From Muribaculaceae bacterium (GTDB lineage: Bacteria; Bacteroidota; Bacteroidia; Bacteroidales; Muribaculaceae): a stretch of DNA of 34,275 nucleotides. Shown here piece after piece: positions 1-7,463 of this stretch. The translations under genes and the position numbers were made by a program. The notes below the pieces were generated by a model. The model was given only the letters and a program-made list of their open reading frames with translations, did not search any database and had not been told where the DNA came from. The DNA lies in NCBI GenBank assembly GCA_022509205.1, contig JAFLTR010000025.1, positions 1 to 34,275 on the forward strand, given 5' to 3'. Positions within the stretch are counted from its first letter, which is position 1. Every line of letters starts with the position of its first letter.

Positions 1-197
1 ATTTCTTCTGCTTTTATACACTTTCTCGCAGCTAATTCAGCTTCTTGCCTAATTCTGCAAAAATTTGAAATTAATTCAAAATAATTTGGATCTTTAGAGT
101 CAAAAATTTTTCTGCCTATTATTCTAAAGATATTCTCAGGGAGACCACAAGCTCTTATTAAACAAGTATCAAAGACATCAAAAGAGAGATATTTCAT
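1..197 (-). CDS. HAD-like hydrolase, N-terminal fragment (cut by window edge)
   Basis: An open frame begins at an ATG at 197 and runs off the left edge after 65 codons without a stop. The N-terminus has the HAD motif I pattern in SFDVFDTCLIR (Asp7 as the likely nucleophile, Thr11 conserved). It resembles the large HAD-type proteins (COG5610-like) found beside glycosyltransferases in bacterial surface-polysaccharide loci. The start lies 5 bases after the stop of the upstream glycosyltransferase, so the two are probably co-transcribed. The DNA is very AT-rich, like the glycosyltransferase gene and unlike the export genes before it. Its substrate cannot be told: a sugar-phosphate phosphatase or a domain of a larger transferase are both possible. 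Reading frame and motif are seen; the family is inferred from a short stretch. Confidence 0.65.
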   Translation of the reverse strand, partial: MKYLSFDVFDTCLIRACGLPENIFRIIGRKIFDSKDPNYFELISNFCRIRQEAELAARKCIKAEE

Positions 198-202
198 TTT
201 TA

Positions 203-982
203 TTAGATAATCTTTATGGATTTACCTATTATAAATCCTATTTTCTTTAAAAATGTATTATTTATTATCTTATATATAAGGATTCTGTATTTTGCATAAA
301 ATTTAAAAATTAAGAAAAGATTATAATTTTCTTTCCTTAATTTTATTAAATCTTCTCCCCTTAATCTATTTTGGCTTGATAGCCCCCCCATACTAAAGAC
401 AGATATAGGAATCGGTAAATGAATCACTTTTTCATTATAAAAAATAATAGCTTTTATATTAAATAACCAATCGGAAGAGACTTTTAGATCTTCTCTATAT
501 AAACCATATTTATCAAATAAATTTCTCTTAAAAAATGAACTTTGATGCATAAACCCTTTATTTAAAAGGGTGAATAATAAATACTCATTATTAATAAATT
601 CGTAACCGATTTCATTATCCCCTATTTTATAATTCCCTAAATAGATACTTTCTTTGTTTAAATGTTTGATTACATTTAACAAGGTGTTTTCTGAACAAAG
701 ATAATCGCCGGAATTTAAAAATAAGAGATATTCCCCCCGAGATCTAAGGATTCCTTTATTCATTGCATTATAAATGCCTTTGTCCGGCTCGCTCACCCAA
801 TAATTGATATGTTCTGAGTTTTTTTCAATAAGTTCTTTACTTCCATCTGTAGATCCCCCATCAATAATTATCCACTCAAAATCCTGATGTGTCTGATTAA
901 TGACACTTTCAATTGTTTTCTGTAGGCCCTCTTTATTATTTAGGTTTACAGTAATAATAGAAAGTTTATAAGGATAATCCAT
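203..982 (-). CDS. Family 2 glycosyltransferase (GT-A fold)
   Basis: This 259-residue protein is a GT2-type transferase that would add a sugar to a lipid-linked exopolysaccharide precursor on the cytoplasmic side. The N-terminus shows the nucleotide-sugar-binding pattern SIITVNLNN, then IIIDGGSTDGS (residues about 38-48), and NSGD near residue 90 in the place of the metal-binding DxD. The region from about residue 130 on has the acceptor-side pattern KGFMHQSSFFKR, and the C-terminus is basic and hydrophobic, which suggests membrane association. It resembles the WcaE-like subgroup. It is the first sugar-transfer gene after the wzm-wzt exporter, 67 bases after wzt. Its strongly AT-rich codon use contrasts with the genes upstream and suggests recent exchange of this part of the locus. 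Donor and acceptor sugars are unknown. Confidence 0.9.
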   Translation of the reverse strand: MDYPYKLSIITVNLNNKEGLQKTIESVINQTHQDFEWIIIDGGSTDGSKELIEKNSEHINYWVSEPDKGIYNAMNKGILRSRGEYLLFLNSGDYLCSENTLLNVIKHLNKESIYLGNYKIGDNEIGYEFINNEYLLFTLLNKGFMHQSSFFKRNLFDKYGLYREDLKVSSDWLFNIKAIIFYNEKVIHLPIPISVFSMGGLSSQNRLRGEDLIKLRKENYNLFLIFKFYAKYRILIYKIINNTFLKKIGFIIGKSIKII

Positions 983-1049
983 AAATTGGGTAAAGGGATA
1001 TGTATTGGATGAAAATAATTAGGCGATGTGTGAATAAATTGGGGTTAAG

Positions 1050-2330
1050 TTAATTTGGAGAATAAAGTCTTTTTAATTGACACAATCCTTGCTCATTAAG
1101 AATCCCTGCTCTCCCTCCTGATTCAAAATATCCTTCACTTAGTAAAATTGCAGCCTCCGGGATCCGAAGCTGATACTCCATCATAGGATGATGTAAAGAA
1201 AGATCGACTATCAAATCTCCTTGACTTAAAAATTTGGGAAGTTTAATTGTTCTTTCGATTCTGAAAATACCTTTATTAACATGTTCTATCTTACCTTTTG
1301 TATGACCCTCCGCTAATGATGCCAAAGGAACACCATCCCGATTTTTGAAGATCAGCATAGGATCTGTCTTGAAATCTTCCTTAGTATAACCTTCTATAAT
1401 TAAAGTCAGGACTTCCTGGCCTGACTTTATCACTGATTGGTTGTGTTCTGTTCCGTTGATTTCGATTTTGTTAATGTTAAGCCAGTCTTTCTTGTATCTA
1501 ATACCATCAATTATCTTTCTTATGCCAGTATTTTCTTCTAAAGCAAGATAATTACTGACTGTATCAATAGTAGATCCCGAGTATTTAAGTTCTCCTTTTT
1601 CAAGCAGTAGGCCCCGAGTGCAGAGTGTCTTAATGGCAGCCATGTTGTGACTGACAAAAAGTACCGTTCGACCTTCTGATGTGGAAATATGCTGCATTTT
1701 GCCTATTGCTTTTCTTTGGAATTCGGCGTCACCTACAGCAAGCACTTCATCGACCACAAGGATTTCAGGCTCCAAAAATGCGGCGACCGCAAACCCAAGA
1801 CGAACCATCATGCCGCTGGAATATCTTTTTACGGGAGTGTCTATATATCTTTCAACACCGGCAAAATCCACAATTTCATCAAGTTTCCTATCTATCTCAT
1901 GTTTGGTCATACCCATGACGGTGCCATTCATGTAGATGTTTTCCCTGCCTGTCAGTTCGGTATGAAAACCTGTTCCGACTTCCAGAAGGGAAGCAACTCG
2001 TCCTTTTGCCTTGATTAAACCTGTGGAGGGCGATGTTATTCTTGAAAGCAATTTCAAAAGAGTGGATTTCCCTGCTCCGTTCTTGCCTATTATTCCCACA
2101 ACGTCTCCCTGATTCACATCAAAAGAAATATCTTTTAGAGCCCAAACTACGTCGGAATCCCCTTTCTTGCTTCGATTGTTGCTTTCTCCTATCCTAAGAT
2201 AGGGATCCGGTTCTCTTTTAATGTTCATCTTCCACCATCGTGTAAGATCCCTTGTAAGAGATCCCGAGCCGAAAGTGCCAAGATGATAAAGTTTTCCGAC
2301 ATTTTCAAATTTCAGAATAGGGTCACTCAT
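1050..2330 (-). CDS. wzt: Polysaccharide ABC exporter, ATP-binding protein (Wzt type)
   Basis: This 426-residue protein is the ATPase of an ABC exporter that moves a finished polysaccharide across the inner membrane. The nucleotide-binding domain (about residues 60-265) has Walker A GKNGAGKST (82-90), signature YSSGM (170-174), Walker B ILVVDE (to Glu195) and the switch His228. A second domain of about 145 residues follows (about 280-426), the layout of Wzt proteins whose C-terminal beta-sandwich recognises the end of the O-polysaccharide chain. The first ~60 residues precede the usual ATPase start, as in other Wzt/TagH proteins. Its ATG overlaps the stop of wzm by four bases (ATGA), so the two are translationally coupled. 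The chain-end recognition role is inferred from the family and the extra domain. Confidence 0.93.
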   Translation of the reverse strand: MSDPILKFENVGKLYHLGTFGSGSLTRDLTRWWKMNIKREPDPYLRIGESNNRSKKGDSDVVWALKDISFDVNQGDVVGIIGKNGAGKSTLLKLLSRITSPSTGLIKAKGRVASLLEVGTGFHTELTGRENIYMNGTVMGMTKHEIDRKLDEIVDFAGVERYIDTPVKRYSSGMMVRLGFAVAAFLEPEILVVDEVLAVGDAEFQRKAIGKMQHISTSEGRTVLFVSHNMAAIKTLCTRGLLLEKGELKYSGSTIDTVSNYLALEENTGIRKIIDGIRYKKDWLNINKIEINGTEHNQSVIKSGQEVLTLIIEGYTKEDFKTDPMLIFKNRDGVPLASLAEGHTKGKIEHVNKGIFRIERTIKLPKFLSQGDLIVDLSLHHPMMEYQLRIPEAAILLSEGYFESGGRAGILNEQGLCQLKRLYSPN

Positions 2331-3178
2331 ACAGTATCCATGAAATTTCTTTCAACGCGATTAAAGATAAGGATTGAGCAGGTGCTTACTAATAGAAGGA
2401 AAACAAAGCTATAGAGAAGTCCCCACCAGTCGATTGATCCACATCCCATAGTTCCATATTTGAATGCCTGGAAGATTGATGAAAGTGGATTGAGTTCTAT
2501 CCAACGGGCATATTTTTCAGGGATTCCGTCGATTGGATAAACCACAGGTGTGGCATACATGAAGAGTTGTAAAATAAAAACTATCACGACGTTTAAGTCA
2601 TGATATTTATAGGTCACAGAAGAGATTAACATACCCCAAGTCATTCCGTGAAGACCGATCATTAAAATCAAAACCGGGAAAAGCAGTAGCGTCAGATTTA
2701 CCGAAAGGTTGGCTCCATGACCCCAGAACCAAAAGTAAAGTATGATGAAAAGCAGGAGCTGAATACCGAATTTAAAGAGATTAAAAATAACTTTAGAAAA
2801 AGGAACTACGAGACGTGGGAAATAGACTTTCCCGAAAATATAAGCATTAGCCGAAAATACATTAGAACATCCATTGAATGTGTCGGAAAAGTAGTTCCAA
2901 AGCATGATGCCCGACATATAAAATATAGGACCCGGAACTTCGTCGGTGGAAAGACCCGCGAGGTTTTCAAACAGGAACACATACATTATAATCGTAAAGA
3001 CGGGGGAAATGAAGTACCATAAAGGACCCAAGATGGTCTGCTTGTATTGCACCACAAAATCCCGTTTCACATACATATAAAGCAGGTCACGATAACGCCA
3101 GAGCTCTTTTAGATCAATGTCGAGCCATCTGCGTTTCGGAGTGATTATGTAGGTCCAATCTTTATTTGTCGTTCCCAT
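2327..3178 (-). CDS. wzm: Polysaccharide ABC exporter, membrane permease (Wzm type)
   Basis: This is a 283-residue ABC-2 type permease, the membrane half of the exporter whose ATPase is the next gene. The N-terminus (YIITPKRRW, then the amphipathic stretch ELWRYRDLLYMYVKRDF) and the motif YKQTILGPLWYF are typical of Wzm/TagG/KpsM proteins. About six membrane segments follow. I start it at ATG 3178, at MGTTNKDW. The frame is open further upstream to 3319, but that part reads Met/Thr/Ala-rich sequence which is only the other frame of the Tyr/Gly repeat at the end of wzc. With this start it overlaps wzc by 17 bases. An alternative ATG six codons earlier (MDTDTA) cannot be excluded. Confidence 0.9.
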   Translation of the reverse strand: MGTTNKDWTYIITPKRRWLDIDLKELWRYRDLLYMYVKRDFVVQYKQTILGPLWYFISPVFTIIMYVFLFENLAGLSTDEVPGPIFYMSGIMLWNYFSDTFNGCSNVFSANAYIFGKVYFPRLVVPFSKVIFNLFKFGIQLLLFIILYFWFWGHGANLSVNLTLLLFPVLILMIGLHGMTWGMLISSVTYKYHDLNVVIVFILQLFMYATPVVYPIDGIPEKYARWIELNPLSSIFQAFKYGTMGCGSIDWWGLLYSFVFLLLVSTCSILIFNRVERNFMDTV

Positions 3179-5537
3179 AGCGGTATCCGTATCCATACCC
3201 GTAACCATAACCATAGCCATGGCGGTGATACCCATACTTGCCGGTGGCATCTGTGCCGTTGAGCAAGATGGCCATGTTGTGGTATTTGCCTTCGCGGTAC
3301 CAGTTTTCGATTTCTGCAAGATACATTCTTTCCAGGTGTCCGACCCTTATTACAAATATTGTAAGGTCGACATAGCGGTTGATTATGGCTGCGTCTGCCA
3401 CAACTTCAACGGGAGGACAGTCGATAAAGATATAATCATAGTCTTTCTTGGCCTCACTGAGGAGCATTTCGAACCTTTCACCCAAAAGAAGTTCGGCCGG
3501 ATTAGGAGGAAGGGGGCCGGTGGGAAGAAGATCGAGATCTCCGATTCTTACAGTGAGGTCTCGCCAATCTGATTTCTGCCCGCTCAGATAATCAGAAACA
3601 CCGACGTCGGGATTGTCGACATAAGAAGACAATGAGCTTTTCCGCATATCGAGGTCGATGGCAAGAATTTTCTTGCCGTGTAGACCGAATGCTGTTGACA
3701 GATTTGCTGACATAAACGTCTTTCCGCTACCGGGATTCATAGAGGTGAACATTATGACGGGGTGCTTCCCTACATTGCCGAGCATGAAGTTAAGATTGGT
3801 GCGGAGAACGCGGAATGATTCGTTGACAATATTCCGATTTTTGGGCTCTACAAGTATCTTGGGAATCTCGGTATTTTTTGATTTCACGAATGGTAGGGTT
3901 CTTTTTTTCTTACCGGCTTGTGGAATCTCTCCCAAATAAGGCACCGTCATATCCTGAATATCTTTCTTCCCTCTCACCTGGGTGTTGAGGATCTCCGTCA
4001 GGGCTATGAATGCACCGGGAAAAGCAAAACCTATGATTATTGCCAGGGCATAAGCGCGACCGGGTTTAGGTTCAATCGGAGCTCCGCTACCATGGGGAGG
4101 CTCTATGAGCTGGGAATTATAGGCGGCAAAGGCCTGGGATAGCTCATTTTCTTCTCTTCTCTGGAGCAGGAACAGATATAGCTGTTCTTTCACTTTCTGT
4201 TGACGCTCTACGGAGAGCAGTTGCTTTGACTGCTGGGGGGCGGCTGCTACTTTGCCTATTGCCTGATTATATTGTGAGCGCACCTGGCTCTGACGGTTCT
4301 GGAGCATATTGATCTCATGGTCTATGCTTTGAAGAATGGATGCCCGCAAGGCACTGAGTTGCTCGTCCATATCTCTGACGAGTGGATTTTGCAGGGATGA
4401 ATTTGCGAGATGGTTGTTTCTTTGGAGCAGAAGGGTATTGTATTCGGATATCTGGCCCAATATGCTGGGGTTGGTGAGGCCTGCATTTGCCGGAAGTAGC
4501 TGATTGGCATATTTGCTGTCGGTGAGGTATGAGCGCACGTATTTGGTCATGTAAATCTGGTTGCTCAATTCCTGGCTTTGATCTTCGGCTGCCATGGCCT
4601 TGCTTTGAGCCATTCCCCCGCTGGCATCGATATCGAGAATAAGGTGGGAGGATTTCCAGTCGGAAATATTCTGCTCCACTTCGCCGAGTTCTTCTTCGAT
4701 ATAAGCCAGACGCTCTTTTATGAATTCATTAGTGTTGACGGTTTTCTGGTTGCGTTCCTTCACCCAATTTTCGTTGTAAACGGAGACAAGGGTGTTAAGG
4801 ATATCCTCGGCCCTGGAAGGGGAGACGTCACGGTAGGAGATGTCGATGATAGAAGAGTTCCCGCCGCGAACATAAGGGTTTATTTTCCCTTGTACGGCGC
4901 CAGCAACGGAATGTATGTTTGAACGGACAACTTCCAGTTCGTAGTCAAGTCCCTGGGAATATGACTGGGTAGGAGTGACGACTATGCGTCCAAGGGGTGT
5001 CTGCACCGTATCGTTGATTTCCGTTGTCCAGTCTCCGGGGTATGTCATCCCGTTTCGAACGAAATCTGACATCTTTATTTTATCATCGTCGAGAAGGAGT
5101 TTGAAAGAAGCATTTTCATTATCATCGAGACTTTGGAAGGAAACCCGCACCGGAAGCTCGGCACCATATACCACCTCATCGTGGAAAGTGCCTTTCCTTC
5201 GGTATTCGACATCGAGGTTGAGCCGGCGCACAATCTCGGAAGCCACGGTGCTCGTCTTTAGCGACATGAGTTCGTTGGTGAGATTGGTATTGATAGTGAC
5301 GAGTCCCAAATCCATCAGAGCTGCGTTATCAGAAGTCTTGTCTTCCGATTTAATTAGTATAGACGTGGATCTTTCGTAAATTGGAACGGTTTTCTTAAGG
5401 TAGAATACGGCATACCCAACACATATAGCGAGGGAAAGCACGAACCAATACCAATTTGACAGACAGAGATAGAATATGTTTTTTATTTGGTCGGCGATGC
5501 TCGGAGTGCCCGGACTTTTTGCGGGAGGAGTCGACAT
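3162..5537 (-). CDS. wzc: Polysaccharide co-polymerase with tyrosine autokinase (Wzc type)
   Basis: The predicted 791-residue inner-membrane protein joins a chain-length/co-polymerase part to a bacterial tyrosine kinase. From the N-terminus it has a membrane helix (about 27-47), a Wzz-like periplasmic part with long coiled coils (about 270-470), a second helix (about 495-515) and a cytoplasmic kinase with Walker A PGSGKT (602-607), Walker A' ILAIDLDMRKS and Walker B YIFIDCPP. The tail carries nine tyrosines in a Gly-Tyr repeat, the phosphorylation cluster of BY-kinases. I chose ATG 5537 (MSTPPAK); the frame also has a TTG at 5576. In Wzy-type systems such proteins set polymer length with Wza. 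Here it sits beside an ABC exporter, which is unusual. Confidence 0.92.
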   Translation of the reverse strand: MSTPPAKSPGTPSIADQIKNIFYLCLSNWYWFVLSLAICVGYAVFYLKKTVPIYERSTSILIKSEDKTSDNAALMDLGLVTINTNLTNELMSLKTSTVASEIVRRLNLDVEYRRKGTFHDEVVYGAELPVRVSFQSLDDNENASFKLLLDDDKIKMSDFVRNGMTYPGDWTTEINDTVQTPLGRIVVTPTQSYSQGLDYELEVVRSNIHSVAGAVQGKINPYVRGGNSSIIDISYRDVSPSRAEDILNTLVSVYNENWVKERNQKTVNTNEFIKERLAYIEEELGEVEQNISDWKSSHLILDIDASGGMAQSKAMAAEDQSQELSNQIYMTKYVRSYLTDSKYANQLLPANAGLTNPSILGQISEYNTLLLQRNNHLANSSLQNPLVRDMDEQLSALRASILQSIDHEINMLQNRQSQVRSQYNQAIGKVAAAPQQSKQLLSVERQQKVKEQLYLFLLQRREENELSQAFAAYNSQLIEPPHGSGAPIEPKPGRAYALAIIIGFAFPGAFIALTEILNTQVRGKKDIQDMTVPYLGEIPQAGKKKRTLPFVKSKNTEIPKILVEPKNRNIVNESFRVLRTNLNFMLGNVGKHPVIMFTSMNPGSGKTFMSANLSTAFGLHGKKILAIDLDMRKSSLSSYVDNPDVGVSDYLSGQKSDWRDLTVRIGDLDLLPTGPLPPNPAELLLGERFEMLLSEAKKDYDYIFIDCPPVEVVADAAIINRYVDLTIFVIRVGHLERMYLAEIENWYREGKYHNMAILLNGTDATGKYGYHRHGYGYGYGYGYGYRYGNDK
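3177..3218 (-). repeat. Hexanucleotide repeat encoding the Gly-Tyr tail of Wzc
   Basis: On the minus strand there are six tandem units of the form GGNTAY followed by CGCTAT. They encode six Gly-Tyr pairs and an Arg-Tyr pair at the C-terminus of Wzc. The third base of each codon varies between units, so this is a degenerate repeat. The start codon of wzm lies at its downstream edge. Gain or loss of a unit would keep both genes in frame while changing the number of tyrosines by one. Confidence 0.8.
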
Positions 5538-5636
5538 CGCGCCGTTTTCGGTTTGTCGCCCAATTATTCTTTGCAAGGGAGTGGATTTTTAAGATAAATT
5601 ATTAAAAATTGAAGGATGGGTATTCTTTGGATTCCG

Positions 5637-6413
5637 TCATTTCACTATAGAGACGATGACAGTGGAAAGCATGCCTGCTATCCCGACCCAGAATCCCCAC
5701 GTCATAAACATACTGCCGTTGGCTGTTGAACCGCTTGTCTTCACGCTGTTAGGCTCAACGTAGATTATGTCGTTTTGTTTTACGTAATAAACGGGGGAGG
5801 AGTAGAGGTCCTGAGTGTCGAGCAGGCTTACACGATAGGGAGTCTGCTTGCCGTTTTCTGTGCGCAGCACGAGGATATTGTCTCTGCGTCCCTGTATGCC
5901 GATATCTCCCGCTTCAGCTATGGCCTCGAGCAGGGTGACATTATCGCGGGTGATCTCATGGCGACCGTTGCCTCCCACTTCTCCGAGTACATAATAACCC
6001 AAGTTTTTGTATTCCACGGTCACTACAGGTTCTTTTACAAGACGCGACTCTATAAGCTTGTATTTTATCTCCTGTTCGAGCTCCTGGCGTGTGAGTCCTT
6101 CCACTTTTATAGGTCCCAACACGGGCATGTCGATATATCCGCGGTCGTCAACTGTATAAGAGGTATGGTTGCCGGATCCCTCCCCGGTGCCGTCCATAAG
6201 ATTGAAGGCTTCAACCAAGGCTCTGTCGCGGCCGTGGACGATGATACTGAGCTTGTCGCCCGGGATCAGGCGGATTGACTTGGGTTCCTGAACAAGCATT
6301 GTGACATTTGGAACGATATCTTGTAGATATACGACTTTTTTACTGTTAGTACAGGAACTTATCAGTATTAAAAGAGCTGAGAAGACAATTATTATATTTC
6401 TATTCGGTTTCAT
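5637..6413 (-). CDS. wza: Polysaccharide export outer-membrane lipoprotein (Wza/OPX type)
   Basis: This 258-residue lipoprotein forms the outer-membrane/periplasmic exit for exopolysaccharide. The signal peptide ends in ILISSC, placing the lipidated cysteine at residue 21. A Poly_export domain follows from about residue 45 (SIRLIPGDKLSIIVHG), then an SLBB-like domain from about 140 (GYYVLGEVGGNGRHEI) and a C-terminal hydrophobic helix (about 234-257). Wza of E. coli is longer (379 residues) and has more SLBB repeats and a C-terminal helical barrel. This short form with one SLBB and one terminal helix is the usual Bacteroidota type. It overlaps the end of upxY by 14 bases and is followed by wzc after about 100 AT-rich bases. 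Confidence 0.93.
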   Translation of the reverse strand: MKPNRNIIIVFSALLILISSCTNSKKVVYLQDIVPNVTMLVQEPKSIRLIPGDKLSIIVHGRDRALVEAFNLMDGTGEGSGNHTSYTVDDRGYIDMPVLGPIKVEGLTRQELEQEIKYKLIESRLVKEPVVTVEYKNLGYYVLGEVGGNGRHEITRDNVTLLEAIAEAGDIGIQGRRDNILVLRTENGKQTPYRVSLLDTQDLYSSPVYYVKQNDIIYVEPNSVKTSGSTANGSMFMTWGFWVGIAGMLSTVIVSIVK

Positions 6414-6969
6414 TTTCTATAAACTTGATGTATTCGGGATCTACCTCAATACCTGCCGTGATGAGATTTGGGATTTCCACCACGAGACGCTTCACTTTTG
6501 AGCCTCTTACTGAAAGGAGAAGCCCCTCATAACCGTTTAAGGCCCCACCTATGATCTGAATGTGGCGCCCTTTCATGGCTGAGGTGACTTCCGACGGTGA
6601 GAAATATTTCACGGAATCTGCATTCCTCAGTGCAAAAATAAATCGTTGCATTTCAGCGGCCGGTACCACGAGGGGATTTCCTCCGCATCCTTTCACGAAT
6701 CTATATTGCAAGGTCTCGATCTTTTGGACCTCATGATCCAGACTTTCGCGATCGGAATAGACGAAAAGAAGGTCGTAAATGACGGGGACGTGGACTCTGG
6801 TTTTTCCTCCCCCTTTTTTTGAAACCAGCTTCCAATGCATGGGGGTGAAGACTTCAAAACCCTTTCGGGACAACACTTCCCAAGCCCGGTGCTTCGCATT
6901 TGCCCGCTTAAGGTCGCGCAAGGCATACCATTGAAGCGGGTTATCGTTTGATTGGGTATTTTCCGGCAT
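6400..6969 (-). CDS. upxY: UpxY-family transcription antiterminator (NusG paralogue)
   Basis: This 189-residue protein is a specialised NusG-like factor that binds RNA polymerase and prevents premature termination in the leader of its own polysaccharide operon. The NGN domain covers about residues 12-120 (WYALRDLKRANAKHRAWEVL and the HVPVIYDLLFVY strand). A KOW-like motif follows at about 130-165 (KGRHIQIIGGALNGYEGLLL). It is the first gene of the locus, as UpxY is in Bacteroides capsule loci, and its last 14 bases overlap wza. The UpxZ inhibitor that usually follows UpxY in Bacteroides is not seen here. A non-coding leader of several hundred bases lies upstream, where such factors act. The role is from family knowledge; the placement is seen. 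Confidence 0.88.
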   Translation of the reverse strand: MPENTQSNDNPLQWYALRDLKRANAKHRAWEVLSRKGFEVFTPMHWKLVSKKGGGKTRVHVPVIYDLLFVYSDRESLDHEVQKIETLQYRFVKGCGGNPLVVPAAEMQRFIFALRNADSVKYFSPSEVTSAMKGRHIQIIGGALNGYEGLLLSVRGSKVKRLVVEIPNLITAGIEVDPEYIKFIENETE

Positions 6970-7333
6970 CGGGAAGCTTTACTGGATCAGGATTCAAACT
7001 GTTATAGAGATGGGGATAGGACCGATATTTCAGTAACGACAAAAGCCTTTAATCCTGCAATGTTATGTAAACTGCAGTAAATCAGAGGCTTGTAAGCCTT
7101 AAGTGAAAAAGTTAATCTATCAGACATGGAGTGGAATTATGATAATGCATATCAAGACTTACCAGACATGTCACATACAAAACTTTGCATTAGTTCTAAT
7201 GCCGGTAGTATATTATAGAGTAAAATTACCAAAAAAAACGATAGAAACCAAAATTCGATGTTCCAACCGGCATTATGATCATGCCCTTATATATGGAATT
7301 TCAGGTTGGGCATTTTTCTAAAATAATTTAGTA
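6970..7333 (-). promoter_or_regulatory. Putative structured leader of the polysaccharide operon
   Basis: No gene is supported in these ~360 bases before upxY. On the minus strand several short complementary segments occur in series: ATGCCC (7313-7308) can pair with GGGCAT (7286-7281), whose GGCAT can instead pair with ATGCC (within 7274-7267), while AATGCCGG (7274-7267) is perfectly complementary to CCGGCATT (7205-7198). CCAACC (7309-7304) can also pair with GGTTGG (7268-7263). A hairpin GCATTA-GAAC-TAATGC (7202-7187) competes with the last pairing. Such mutually exclusive pairings are what an attenuator would show, and UpxY-type factors act on leaders. I found no TAnnTTTG promoter element and no long inverted repeats of an invertible promoter here. 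Confidence 0.35.
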
Positions 7334-7383
7334 CAATCCCCGGGATTGAAGGAAATTTTATATACTTCTTATCCCGGGGATTG
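7334..7383 (-). terminator. 13-bp perfect hairpin after ahpF, likely terminator
   Basis: The segments at 7334-7346 and 7371-7383 (CAATCCCCGGGAT and its exact complement) form a perfect 13-bp stem with a 24-base loop. It lies 80 bases after the ahpF stop and before the polysaccharide leader. On the minus strand the stem is followed by TACTAAATTATTTT, a weak U-rich tract, so termination of the ahpC-ahpF transcript is the simplest reading. The nearby GGGGATTCCCC (7417-7427) repeats the same core. A protein-binding palindrome is an alternative. Confidence 0.55.
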
Positions 7384-7463
7384 CTAACACCTACAAGGAG
7401 AACTCTTATTACTTACGGGGATTCCCCTTATCTATTAAACCCGAATAGTTGATACTCCGGTCA

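Noticed and set aside
3179..3319. Upstream extension of wzm rich in Met and Thr
   Set aside because: It is the shifted frame of the Wzc Gly-Tyr repeat and has no match to the Wzm N-terminus.
7103..7321. Open frame of 72 codons on the plus strand in the gap before upxY
   Set aside because: It has no recognisable domain, overlaps the paired leader segments and would be the only plus-strand gene in the window.
6970..7463. Invertible promoter of the kind that controls Bacteroides capsules
   Set aside because: I saw no pair of long inverted repeats 100-250 bases apart and no nearby recombinase; only short hairpins are present.
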